Notes under the pieces: model-generated
Databases searched by the model: none
Seen by the model: the letters and a program-made list of their open reading frames with translations, nothing else
What the model was told of the DNA's origin: nothing
Shown: one piece after another, positions 1 through 10,730 of the stretch
How positions within the stretch are numbered: position 1 is the stretch's first letter
How the letters are laid out: each line of letters begins with the position of its first letter
NCBI GenBank assembly: GCA_947179155.2
Contig: OX359276.1
Span: 48,230,953-48,294,952, forward strand
DNA length: 64,000 nt
DNA from: Hedera helix
Taxonomy: Eukaryota > Streptophyta > Magnoliopsida > Apiales > Araliaceae
Direction of reading: 5' to 3'
Position numbers and translations under genes: made by a program

Positions 1-189
1 ATTATTATAATAATTATAATTATTATTATTATTATTACCACTACTACTATTATTATAATAATAGTAATAATAATAACAATAATTATTATTATTATTGTTA
101 TTACTATTATTATTATTATTATTATTATTATTAGTAATAATAATAATAAAATAATAATAATAAATATAATAATAATAATAATAATAAAA

Positions 190-224
<35 letters not shown>

Positions 225-336
225 TATTGTTGTTATTATTATTACTACTATTATTACTATTATTATTATTAATATATTAATTATTATTATTATAATTATT
301 ATTATTATTATTAATATATTAATTATTATTATTATA

Positions 337-380
<44 letters not shown>

Positions 381-501
381 TATTATTATTATTACTATTA
401 TTATTACTATTATTATTATTATTATTATTATTATTTCTATTATTATTATTATTAATATATTAATTATTATTATTATAATAATAATAATTATTATTATATT
501 A

Positions 502-536
<35 letters not shown>

Positions 537-580
537 TATTATTATTATTATTATTATTACTATTATTATTATTATTATTA

Positions 581-629
<49 letters not shown>

Positions 630-656
630 TACTATTATTATTATTATTACTATTAC

Positions 657-719
<63 letters not shown>

Positions 720-733
720 TATTATTATTAATA

Positions 734-788
<55 letters not shown>

Positions 789-813
789 TACTACTATATT
801 ATTAATATTATTA

Positions 814-850
<37 letters not shown>
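1..850. repeat. ATT trinucleotide array
   Basis: This stretch is almost pure ATT/TTA with occasional ACT and ATC interruptions and a few reversed ATA/TAA blocks. It lies inside Helitron B. Open frames across it are only runs of isoleucine and are not genes. The matching array in the other copy ends near 27225 and is about 69 bp shorter, while the Helitron A sequence next to it aligns without a gap. Confidence 0.95.
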
Positions 851-855
<5 letters not shown>

Positions 856-1038
856 TGAATTTGATTTTGGTGGGAAATGGGAGTGGGTAGATTTTTGAAA
901 ATTAGAATTTGAATTGGGGGGAGGGAAAAATGAGAGATAGATTAATCTCAACCGTTCTTTGTTGAAGCCATGAGATGATTTGAAACCATTAGATATTGAA
1001 GATTCATTTTCTCTCTCCGCTCTGTTTTATATAATAGA
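1..1038 (-). mobile_element. Helitron B, copy 1 (5' part, cut by the window edge)
   Basis: Read on the minus strand the element begins at 1038 with TCTATTATATAAAACAGAG, the usual start of dicot Helitrons, and the base before it is A (T at 1039 on the plus strand), as expected for insertion between A and T. From there it runs leftwards through a GA-rich leader and a long ATT array and leaves the window. Its inverted twin at 26257-28133 is complete and shows the CTAG end. The 3' end of this copy is outside the window. No Rep/helicase coding is visible, so it is non-autonomous. Confidence 0.85.
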
Positions 1039-1276
1039 TTTACTTGTCCTCTATTTCTTTTCTGCCATCGTCTTCTCTCTCCTGCCGTTCCGTTCCATTT
1101 CTTTTCTGTCTCCTGTTTGCCATAGTCTTCTCTCATGGCTTCAACAAAGAACGGTAGTCTTCTCTCATGGCTTCAACAAAGAACGGTTGGGATTAAGTTT
1201 TGCTTCCCCCTCTATCTTTTCTCTATCTACTTCTGATTTGTTTGGTCGATTTCAAAATTTGAAATTAACCTCTGTT

Positions 1277-2691
1277 ATGTCTTCCTCTCTCTACCGTCGC
1301 CCAGGTACCCCTCTCTCTCTCTCTGTCCAGTAACACACCCACACACAGAGACATCATCCACGCACACACACACACAGAGATCACGCGCACGCAAACGCAC
1401 AGTCACACGATTTTGTGAAATTTAGGTTTTCAAATTGGGGGTTTTTGGAGTATTTTTGAGTCTGTGTTAAGGAAGCGTCGACAATCTCTAATGTTCTAAA
1501 AGAAGCAGAGTCTTTGAATGTCAACCAGTTTGGGTTTAAAGGAACTTATGGTGGCGTGAATTCTCATCTATTGGTGAATTTGGTCTGTAAGCTTATATGT
1601 CCATTACTATTCTGATCTGAAGAGAAGCTCAGAACACATGATTCTTCTATATTGTTCAATCACATGATTCTTCTATATTGTTCTGTCTTAACTTATCGTA
1701 GTGTTCTTATGAAAATGAATTCACAGCCATAGGTGGTGCTACTGGGCAGCTTCTTCAACAAAATGATCAGGCATTTGAGCAGATTTCTGTCAATCTAAGA
1801 GCTAATAAGGTGAAATATTTTTGTTTTGATAATAGATTTTTGCTCGTAATAAAGTAGGAACTATAATAATAGACCATGAGTGGTTGAAGAAGTTCTATCC
1901 AATTCCATATTCCATATTTTTCTTTCTGGAAGATCTCAAGTCATATTTTGTCAGCATTTGTGTCCTCTGCATGACTCAACAATCTATTGATTGAGTTTGG
2001 GGAATAATGTATGTGCATTGTTCACCATTCATGTTGGGTGTTTAGTTGTAAAATTAAGAAAAGTTATATATATTTAATCGACAGAAAATGAAATGGGATC
2101 AATAGTGTACGCCTTGCAAATGAACGGAACTCTTCACAAGCAACTCGGTGTTTTATTTATCAAGCAGTCGACTCCGAGCTTCAGCTCCTTTTATGCTCAT
2201 TTGCTTTTTTTTTTCTTTTGATAAGTTGTATGCTATTATTTTTTTACTGATCCAAACTTTTTATTTTGTCATAATTATTTTATGGCAACATAAAGTCATA
2301 ATAACAGGACACTGCTTTTGTTAGGTCCATTATTTATATATCTTCCAATGAATTTAGTTTATGAATGTAATAACTTGAAGGTATAAAGTCGCATATGTGA
2401 ATTGAATAATGTTCTGTCAAATTTTGACATTATTAGTTAAAAATTCTTGTTTAAGCTTTTACAGAGAAGGGTAGACCTACGAAATACTAATGATGTCCAT
2501 TCTTTGGAATTAATTAAAAAATAATAACTTTGTGTACTCGATGAATCTTAAGTGAGTGTATTTTTTTGCTCTCTTTTTAGCATATGAACTAACTATTAAT
2601 CTATTTATTGCAGCTTGAATGATACACAAGAGGTTGTGGAGTTAAAGAGGATGCCACCTCTTCCAGTGGAAATGAATGAAGAGTTGAGTAA
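1277..2691 (+). pseudogene. Captured exons of an unidentified plant gene (Helitron A copy 1)
   Basis: Four short exon-like blocks with plant splice borders follow each other: 1277-1304 (starts with ATG, ends CAG before GTACC), about 1474-1582, 1737-1809 (encodes a segment reading IGGATGQLLQQNDQAFEQIS) and 2614 to about 2691 (contains MPPLPVEMNEEL). The intervening DNA is AT-rich and intron-like. The peptides look like conserved protein segments, but I do not recognise the parent gene, and no complete coding frame exists. The orientation matches the Helitron, as is common for captured fragments. The same blocks lie inverted at about 24604-26018. Confidence 0.5.
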
Positions 2692-4101
2692 GATTTTTTC
2701 CCTTCAAGAATGAATCCCGACCATACAAACAATATATAACGCCTCAAATGGTGTAGGCATTGTTTTTTTCTTTCTTTTCGTTTTAAGTTTTTAAGATTAA
2801 GATTTAATGCAGTACATCTTTCCAAATTTAAAGACTAGCTAATCTTTACTAGATGTTGTACACCTTTTCGCTTATGCGGGTAGTTATATATCTGCCTTGA
2901 GATTTAAAATGGCTTGATTCTACTATTTTCATGAGGTTACTGCATGTAAGCCCCAAGTGATGCATAAATTTGATGTTATGGTTTGGTTTTGGCTTGTTAA
3001 AGTATTTTGACGCATAATCTAATGTAATTTAGACTGTCAAATGAAGAAAATGGATTGAATGGTTAGGTTCATTCGTTTGCAGTACAGTTTATTTTTCTGC
3101 TATAGTTTTGTCGAGGCATCTCAATTCTAGCTTAATTCTTGGCGGGGGGTTGAGAAGTGTTCTTAGCGTGGCGGTGTGTGCTTGTGCTCACCTGTATGTG
3201 GTTTGTGGCTTCTGTATATATTTGCTGGATGGAGGCTTTATAGGCTGGTGGCTATAGTTTTATTTGTATTTGATGAATTATGTTTTGCCTTGCAAGTTTA
3301 ATATTTGGTTCTTCTGTTTATTATCATCCTTTGATTTATTTACCATAGTTTTTTGTGTCATTTTAATCGTAGATAGGGTTTAGGTTGAGCTTCTTCACCA
3401 TGAGACTGCTGAATTGATGTATGCTCTCTTTATCTCAAAATTTGACATTTGTGTGGCAGTCCCTCCATAATAGACTAATATTAGTATTATTATTATTAGT
3501 ATTTCGTGCTAGGTATTTACTCCATTCAAATACATTCAAATATTTTGTTTCGTGTTTCGTGCTAGGTATTTACTCCATCAGGCCCAATTTAGATGTAACC
3601 TTTTCCTTTTCCATCAGGTCCCTTTTCAAAGTTTTCATTTTTTTATAGATTTGAGTTGTGGGTGTTTGGATTAATGTTTTGATTTGTGTTTTTTGGTTGA
3701 TTGGGAATTTTTGAGATGTGGGTATTGGTTAGTTTGATGAAAATTTCAGTTTTTTGGTTGTTTAATTTATTTTTTCAGTGGGTGAATTGGGGATTTCTGT
3801 GGATTTTGAGGGTTATTTTGTGAATCTTTTTGTGTTTGTTGGATGGTCTATACTGGGTGAGGGATTTGCAGTGTGAGGGATTTGCATGTCTGAAGTTAAT
3901 CTTTTTGTGTTTGTTGGATGGTCTATACTTAGAAAGTTAGCCTCAAAAGTTAAGTCCTTGCACATTACAACGTATTCATGGGTATATTTTATCAGTTAAT
4001 CTGAGTTGTCATTAATTGTTATTTTTGTTTTTAACACTGATTTATATTGATCTTTTGATTATTTTTATGACTTACTGAGATTTAACATGTTATTTTTGTA
4101 G

Positions 4102-4179
4102 GTAGCTGTGTTTGCTGGTGGCGTCGATACATCTACAACTGAAATAAAAGGAACTGTCCTTATTCATAATGCTGAGCAG
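4102..4179 (+). pseudogene. CCT8: Captured CCT8 (TCP-1 theta chaperonin) exon, copy 1
   Basis: The 78-bp exon follows TTTTTGTAG and ends CAG before GTATTT. It encodes VAVFAGGVDTS followed by KGTVLIHNAEQ, a signature of the theta subunit of the cytosolic TRiC/CCT chaperonin, which folds actin and tubulin. Only this exon and the start of a shortened intron remain before the LTR insertion at 4218. The codon after TTE reads ATA (Ile) here but ACA (Thr) in the twin at 23116-23193. This is a Helitron-captured fragment, not a working chaperonin gene. Confidence 0.85.
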
Positions 4180-4217
4180 GTATTTCAACGAATACCAGTT
4201 GAATTTAGGATTATGCA

Positions 4218-6402
4218 TGTCGATGCCGGGATTTTCCGTCGCTTCGTTTTTTTATTATTAAAAGTCCCTTTCCAATTTTAGCCTTTAGATTAAGATGTGA
4301 TTTTTGAAAAGGGTCGGCTTAGTGTCGACGGGGTTTCGAAATGTCGATTTTCTTTATGAGCCAATTGACCAGAGTCGCCAGTTGGTATATTTGAAATGGA
4401 TGTACCAACTCATCCGGATTTTGTTTTCGTAATCGCTGGCTCATATATGACTCCGATTTAATTGGTCCGCAAACCGAGATTCATAGAGTTCGGGGGCTTG
4501 CTTAAGCGAGGGGAAGGTGTTAGGCACCCCCCGACTTCCGTGAAACACGGTTACCGCCATCTCGATGTTTTCCTATCCTTTTAAATCCTAAAAATATGTG
4601 TGTGCGCGCGTGTGTGTATGTGTGCCTAAATGGAGATTTGTGGTGTCCTTTTGCATAAAGTTGCTTTGATTTTATATGTCAAAATGTGTTTTGTCGGGAA
4701 AGTGTTTTAGACGTCTTTTGACCCAAATGACGAGGCTTCGTTTGTTATAAGAAAGATTAATTTTAATTTCGAAAACGATGGGGTTTTTATTAGATGTCAT
4801 TTTAGAAAACAATAGTTTTTTAAACTTTTGTCAAATAGGAATCGAGACTATACATTGCCTTCTAACAGTAAATATAAATAAAACGAAGGCAACTTCTAGA
4901 ACTCTTTAACCCTATGCACAAAGTTTAATGAAAACGTTTATTTATTTTTTCGAAAACGTCTTTCATGACATTTCAAAACCAAAATAGCCTTTTCGTCAAA
5001 CGAGGATCAAATTTCGCCAAAACTCTTTACTTTTTAAACCTCGTGTATCTAATATCCTAATTTGATTCTTTTTAGAAAATCTTTATCGTTTGCTTTATTT
5101 TTTTGGAAAATCGTTTTGTGTCGTAAATCACAACAAGCACTCAAAAAACGTGTCGGGGCTATCCATGGGCATGTGAGCCATCTAGACAACCCCAAACACC
5201 CACAATCACATATCTTTATTATTACGGGGCCTTAACCCGATCCCGATTCGGTATCGCTTTAAGGCCCAAAATTACATATCTACAATCGTGCACCATTTTT
5301 AACGATTACATACACCCAACAATGTCCATCATCGGGATTTGACCACGATGATCTCCTCCCTAGGCTCACAAACACCCAACCGTTGCGCAAACAATTTCTA
5401 AACCAAATCTACAAGATTGAACATTATTAAATAACTCCAATATCATAAACTCAACATTTTTGAACCACTCATGACCATAACGGATGATATATCACCGTAC
5501 GGATGTCATCGGGGTGTTAGGAGGAGTTACGTTCCGATGGAACCCTCACTAATAACACCTAATCCACGGATCATCATCATCATTATCACAACAACACACT
5601 ACATCAAAATAAACCAATCACAAAACTATACTAGCAATACAAACAAAAAAACACAAGAACACACCCTTTTCACCTTGCAAAATGCCGATTTAAGCCTCTT
5701 ATTTCACAAATCGGACAACACCACAAGAACACTCAACTATCTAGCAAGAGAATACAAAGATTTCACTCAAATCTCACCAAGAACAAAGGTTTTTTGCTCT
5801 CCACCCGCGCACTCTCTCTCTCTAACTCTATCTTCCTCCTCTTTTTTCTTCCTCTTTTGTGCTCTCGGGTGGAAATGGCCGCTCTATAGGCATTTCCAGG
5901 CAGCCGCAGGTGCATCTGCGGCTATGCTGCAAGCCGCCTGCGCCGTTTCCTCGACTGTCGTGTGCCGTCTCCTCGAGCCGTGCGAAACCCCGAAAGTCGT
6001 TGGCCGCAGATGCATCCGCGGCTGTCTGGCTTTTTTTCTCGATTTCTGTGCCACGCGGTCTTAAATTGCCAATTTCTGCTGTATTATTTTGAAAGGCTGT
6101 TTCTTGATACATAAATAGTTCTTTGTGCTTGGCTTCTAGGGGGCGCTGCCCCCTACCACCCCCGAACATCGTAAGCGTAGTGGCCGTTAGTCGTCTTTCG
6201 TGATCATCTCGGATTTTTCTGGACTAACTATTCGCCTTGTCTCAAGTGACCAGATGCTCGTTGTCCGTTGTGGCGGCGTTGACCGTAAATCGTTGGGGTG
6301 GCTTCGTGTTGGGGTCCACCTTCCTTTTCGCGTGTCGGGTCAAATGACGATTTTACCCTCCTGCCAGTGTTAGTAGGGAAGTGCAAAAATTGGGTGTCTA
6401 CA
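4218..6402 (+). mobile_element. 5' LTR of a Tat/Ogre-like Ty3 element
   Basis: The block begins TGTCGATGCCGGG directly after the ATGCA target in Helitron A and ends TGGGTGTCTACA, giving a TG...CA unit of 2185 bp. Phrases such as CCAGAGTCGCCA and GAAGGTGTTAGGCACCCC are hallmarks of LTRs of the Tat/Ogre lineage, and the internal region starts GCTGCCCCTCTTTATC, also typical. Two GCCGCAG palindromes lie inside it at 5903 and 6003. No second LTR is present in the window, so the right border is inferred from sequence style alone. Open frames across 5471-6169 show no known domain. Confidence 0.7.
5903..6022. repeat. Pair of GCCGCAG palindromes inside the LTR
   Basis: GCCGCAGGTGCATCTGCGGC lies at 5903-5922 and a variant with two changes at 6003-6022. 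Each is a near-perfect 20-bp inverted repeat that could form a hairpin. The same motif recurs as a close pair in the internal region at 7448 and 7470. Confidence 0.8.
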
Positions 6403-6708
6403 GCTGCCCCTCTTTATCGTGTTTATGGAATGCAATATGAAATGAACTTGATAAAGAAGTAGGCACACAATGCATGAAAATGACAGTACCTATTTTAATG
6501 ACACGACATATACATCAATGATGCAACATATACATATTTAATGATGCAACATTTATATCATCGGTTACCGTCTCAAATGGACTCGCATCGCCTTGTCGTT
6601 AAAGAAACTATTTATCTTGCTTATCGCATATCGCACATCGTATATCAAGTATCAAATCGCATATTATAGCAACCGGTCGTATATCGTAGCAAACGGGTCA
6701 GATTTTTA
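6403..6708 (+). other. Internal leader of the Tat/Ogre-like element
   Basis: This starts with GCTGCCCCTCTTTATC directly after the LTR. It is AT-rich with repeated short phrases such as ATGCAACATATACAT and ATCGCATATCGCAC. No coding frame or domain is visible. Confidence 0.45.
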
Positions 6709-6911
6709 TCGTCGGATCTATCGCTAACGGGTCGTATCGCCATCGTCGGATCTTCTGCCAACGGGTCATATCGTCATCGTCGGATCTTCTGCCAACGGGT
6801 CGTCTTGTCATCGTCGGATCTTTTGCCAACGGGTCGTCTCGTCATCGTCGGATCTTTTGCCAACGGGTCGTCTCGTCATCGTTGGATCTTTTGCCAACGG
6901 GTCGCTTTTTG
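6709..6911. repeat. 34-bp tandem array
   Basis: Six head-to-tail units of about 34 bp share ATCGTCGGATCTT, then GCCAACGGGTCGT. The units differ by a few substitutions. The array lies in the internal part of the LTR element and passes directly into a second array. Confidence 0.88.
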
Positions 6912-7360
6912 AATTGGTCAGGTATCGTTTCTGACTGGTCGTTTTGAAAAAGGTCAGATATCGCGTCTGACTGGTCGTTTTTGAAATGGTCAGGTATCGT
7001 GTCTGACTGGTCGTTTTTTTTGAAATGGTCAGGTATCGTTTCTGACTGGTCGTTTTGAAATGGTCAGGTATCGTATCTGACGGGTTGTTTTTGAAATGGT
7101 CAGGTATCGTATCTGACGGGTTGTTTTTTGAAATGGTCAGGTATCGTTTCTGACTGGTCGTTTTTTTTTTGAAATGGTCAGGTATCGTTTCTGACTGGTC
7201 GTTTTGAAATGGTCAGGTATCGTTTCTGACTGGTCGTTTTGAAATGGTCAGGTATCGTATCTGACGGGTTGTTTTTGAAATGGTCATGTATCGTATCTGA
7301 CGGGTTGTTTTTTGAAATGGTCAGGTATCGTTTCTGACTGGTCGTTTTGAAATGGTCAGG
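6912..7360. repeat. 33- to 42-bp tandem array
   Basis: About twelve full units and one partial unit share TGGTCAGGTATCGT and TCTGACTGGTCGTTTT. Unit length varies mainly through the run of T. Two alternating versions occur, one with TTTCTGACTGGTCG and one with TATCTGACGGGTTG, and their repeated order suggests blocks of several units were duplicated together. Confidence 0.9.
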
Positions 7361-7447
7361 GGGTTCCAGAATCTTGTATCTTAACGTGGGATGAGTTACA
7401 TGTTGACTCGGGATAACAAAACGGGAGGCAAAAGGGCACCGGGATCA

Positions 7448-7489
7448 GCCGCAGGTGCATCTGCGGCCAGCCGCAGATGCAACTGCGGC
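7448..7489. repeat. Second pair of GCCGCAG palindromes
   Basis: Two 20-bp near-palindromes lie at 7448-7467 and 7470-7489, two bases apart. The first is identical to the one at 5903. Together they could form two adjacent hairpins or a larger cruciform about 600 bp upstream of the plant-mobile-domain gene. Confidence 0.8.
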
Positions 7490-8085
7490 TGGGATCGGAT
7501 CCTATTTCAGATCGCGACCCCCACGATTTGTTCACTTTTCCGCCTTCTCTTTCTCTCGTTTTCGGTTTTCCTCGTCCCCCACCCGGCTTTTTCGTCTTTT
7601 GGACATCTTTTGGCAAAATCTGCTCCGATTAAAACAGTCTACGCACTTTGGGTAACGTTTTAACTCCTTTTTCTTTGATTTTCGTTTTCGTTTGGCTATG
7701 TATTTACTTGTTTAAATATTTTAGATTTAGCAATGCATGCCTATATGAGATATTTGTGTTGGACGTAGCATAGACAACACATGGGTCTTGCAGTCATGCT
7801 TTATTTACTTTAAAAAACATGATGTATCATTTTCACTTGCATTTGGGATTTGTTGGTTGCCTGACTCGATTAAACATGCCTGATCGTGCATGGGATGCCC
7901 ATTTTACAAACGAAACTCTGCCGAAATTTCGGGAAATCTAGCGCACCCCTAGGGATTCACTTATTCATTTTCAAATTTCAAACATGTCATGCTGCCCTAT
8001 GATTTTTAGCAATATGCAATAAGATTTTTCTTTTGAAAGATAACGAGCTAAGGATGTACCTTCTTTTCGTGATGCCGTTTCAGTC

Positions 8086-9414
8086 ATGGATCCTGATGCT
8101 CCTAGTGGCTCCGCAGTGCCCCGGGTCGCGGGTGTCCGACGTCGCAGAGCGGCCACCCCAGCTCCAGCTCCCGTCCTGACCCGTCATTCCCGTAGATTGG
8201 CGGAGTCTGTCATTCGCCCCATTCAGCCTGATGTTGACGAGGATGCCCCAGCTGAGGCAGAGGCGGGTCCTTCGGGCGCAGCGGCTCCTCCCCCCACGCG
8301 TCGGACCTTACCAGGGGCCCGTGCCAGGATACCGGATCTGCTCGGTCCTGTTCTCAGTAATCACCCCTCAGCCTACCTGGCGGTTAACGAGGTATATCCG
8401 TCATTTAAGCTCATTCAACTCTGTATGGTTACCCTGCCTGACTTTTGATGACTGTCACAGGTTCCTGAGTTTACCCAGTCTCGGGGCAATTGGTTCAGCA
8501 TCTACACTCTCTACCATGCGCATTCCGACTACAGGGGGATGGTAGATTCTTGGGGTTTCAGACATTTCTTCACTATCGCCCCTCGCCGGTGTCCGTGGGG
8601 CTATATGAGGGCTTTATCCGAGCGCTGGTTTCACCAGACACAGTCGCTTCACCTTCTGGACTGCGAGCTGCTGCTGACCCCTCTAGATTGGCGTTATATC
8701 ACCGGGATGGAGTTCTCTGGACCCCGGGTCCCTTTGGAGTTGGACATTACCCCTGCAGCTGTTCGATCTTTGTTGGGTTTTACTCCTCAGGAGAAGGTCT
8801 TTAAGGCCCGCAGTATCCGATCCGGTGCATTGGCCGTGGATGCCATTGGAGGGGTCCTTTCTAAGCCGTTTCCCGCGGACCGATCCGCTCGTGACTTCCT
8901 GCTTCGGCGCTTATTTTTGACCATTATGAGGGGCTGTTTTCTGAGGAACAACTCCTCGACTATTCACTTCAGTATCGTTGGAGCTACCCGGGAGGTTGAC
9001 CGGATCGGGGATTATGATTGGGGCTCCTTCACGTTCGCTTACTTCCTTCAGGGTCTTCGCCTTCGCTCAGAGGGGCAGACTGATGCTTGGCTGGGGTTTT
9101 ATCCCTTTTTGCTGGTAAGTCCTATTCATTGTGCCGGTTTTCATTTTGTTTCATTCATTTGTCGTCCCTGGTATTTATGTCCCTTCTCTCTCGTCTGTCA
9201 GTTCTGGGCTTATGAGCGGCTGCCCTGCTTGCGGCCAGTCACTACACTCGGTCCGGAGACTTATCCCAGGGGTCGTCGATGGCATCATAGCACTCTTGCG
9301 GAGACCCCCGTGTCTGATAGCTTTGCTCATTGTCGGCTGCAGTTAGAGATGATCTCGTCCGCGGATGTGACCTGGGTTCCCTACACGGCGGATCATTTGG
9401 CGGCTTTTATATGA
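8086..9414 (+). CDS. Plant-mobile-domain (PMD) protein, 3'-truncated
   Basis: The gene reads as three exons: 8086-8391, 8461-9114 and 9202-9414. The introns are 69 and 87 bp with GT...CAG borders, and the phase is kept throughout. The product is about 390 residues. Residues 1-102 are proline-, alanine- and arginine-rich. The rest resembles the plant mobile domain of the MAIN/MAIL1 family: SRGNWFSIYTLYHAHSDYRG, an LLTPLDWRYITGMEF block (the usual '(D)W..it.L' region), a G-DYDWGSFTFAYFL block and FWAYERLP. PMD genes are known as host genes and as cargo of retroelements. Here it sits in the internal region of the Tat/Ogre-like element, in the LTR's orientation. The frame stops at 9414 just where the sequence character changes, so the domain's C-terminal part is probably lost. 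Its function in the element is unknown. Confidence 0.65.
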
Positions 9415-9954
9415 ACGTTGAAACCGTTGTATAGAAATTACATGCTGATAATGGGGTATGCCATGTAAAGTTATGCTGTGAACTTAGTAGTAGAGTATCA
9501 GGAAACTAAGAAATGGAAATTGCAATAAAAACAATAGCTTGCAGAAAGGAAAATCAAGAACAGAAAAATTGATTCATTAGATTCATGCTTCCTACTTCAC
9601 GAGTACTGCCTTATATTTATACAGCTCAGTCTAGCAACCTCACCCTCAAATAACAGAACACGTGCTTCCTTTCAATTACGATTTAGCAGATTATTAATAA
9701 CAACTAAGTAAAACGGTGCATTTTGCCTAAGTGGTTCTCTTCTTTCTATTCTAACGACTACTTCTTCCCTCCCCTGCATCTGTCTCGTGACATAGAGCTA
9801 GGCGCCATGGAATGAAGTGAGAAATCAATTAATTTTTGTATGATATTTGACATTGTCAAGCCGAAAAACATGACGGACCTTGCGTAAAGTGTTCAGAAAT
9901 ATCATAAAAATAAAAACGAAAGAAACACCTTTTACGTAACTGTTTATAAACTTA
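9415..9954. other. Unassigned sequence after the PMD gene
   Basis: The GC-rich coding style ends abruptly at about 9411 and AT-rich DNA follows. No coding frame, LTR border or second copy was recognised. It could be the remnant of another retroelement. Confidence 0.3.
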
Positions 9955-10253
9955 GGCTATGTTTGTTTGCAAAATGTATACTTGGGATTGGACTAATTGT
10001 ATTAACTTAAAGTTATTTCTGACTTTTTTATCCTTTGATGATGGATTATTAGTCTCTTAAATAGTCCTTGGATTATTTTTTTTTATCATTCTTAAGGCTA
10101 TTTATGAGGGATTATATAATCCCATGATGAATTATTCAAGGACTATTTAAGGAACTATTAATCCCTCATGATGGGATAAAAAAGTCGAAAATAATTTTAA
10201 ATTAATACAAATAGTCCAATCCCAAGTATGTATTTTGCAAACAAACATAGCTC
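9955..10253. mobile_element. MITE with long terminal inverted repeats
   Basis: The ends are inverted copies over about 55 bp: GGCTATGTTTGTTTGCAAAAT on the left and its complement ending CATAGCTC on the right. The interior is a further imperfect inverted repeat with GGGATTATATAATCCC at its heart. TA lies on both sides, so a Stowaway or Tourist-like assignment is possible, but the family is not settled. Confidence 0.75.
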
Positions 10254-10644
10254 TAGGGTGAAGGTCAATGTATGTAAGCACCATTCGCAAAAATGTCCGA
10301 AGATTACTTTCCTTTCCTTTCTACTTCTTTATAAAATACAAATTGTGCCTAATGTATCTATAAAGGCACTTCTTATACCAATGGACATGTGAGACAAGTT
10401 ATCATCAGTTCATTAACAAGTGATTAATTGTACCTGATGTTGAAGGAAATGTCGTGTGTGTGTGTATATATATATATATGACATAACATGACAGTCTGGT
10501 CCATAAATAGACGAGCAAAAGATAAATAGAAGCTGCATGCATGTATAAGAGGATATCCAATCTTTCTAGAACATACCTCACCCAAATGGGGCCTTCTTTG
10601 GTGGCCAAATGGCCTTGATTTATCCTCCAATTTTAATTTTTTTT

Positions 10645-10730
<86 letters not shown>

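Larger units (their letters stand above)
1039..4217 (+). mobile_element. Helitron A, copy 1 (interrupted on both sides)
   Basis: This is the reverse complement of 23078-26256. Positions in the two copies add up to 27295 at every landmark checked, so the arms align without a net gap. The 5' end of this copy would lie left of the window, beyond the inserted Helitron B. On the right it is broken at 4217 by an LTR element that starts TGTCGATGCC. The broken site ATGCA is followed by GCTTGAG in copy 2, but that continuation was not found to the right here. The body carries captured host exons in the same orientation as the Helitron and no Helitron transposase. Confidence 0.88.

Noticed and set aside
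5471..6169. Overlapping frames of 77-197 codons on both strands
   Set aside because: They lie in an LTR, read through the GC-rich palindromes and show no domain or splice signals.
6709..7360. Possible CRISPR array
   Set aside because: The units are tandem and variable without unique spacers, and the DNA is eukaryotic.
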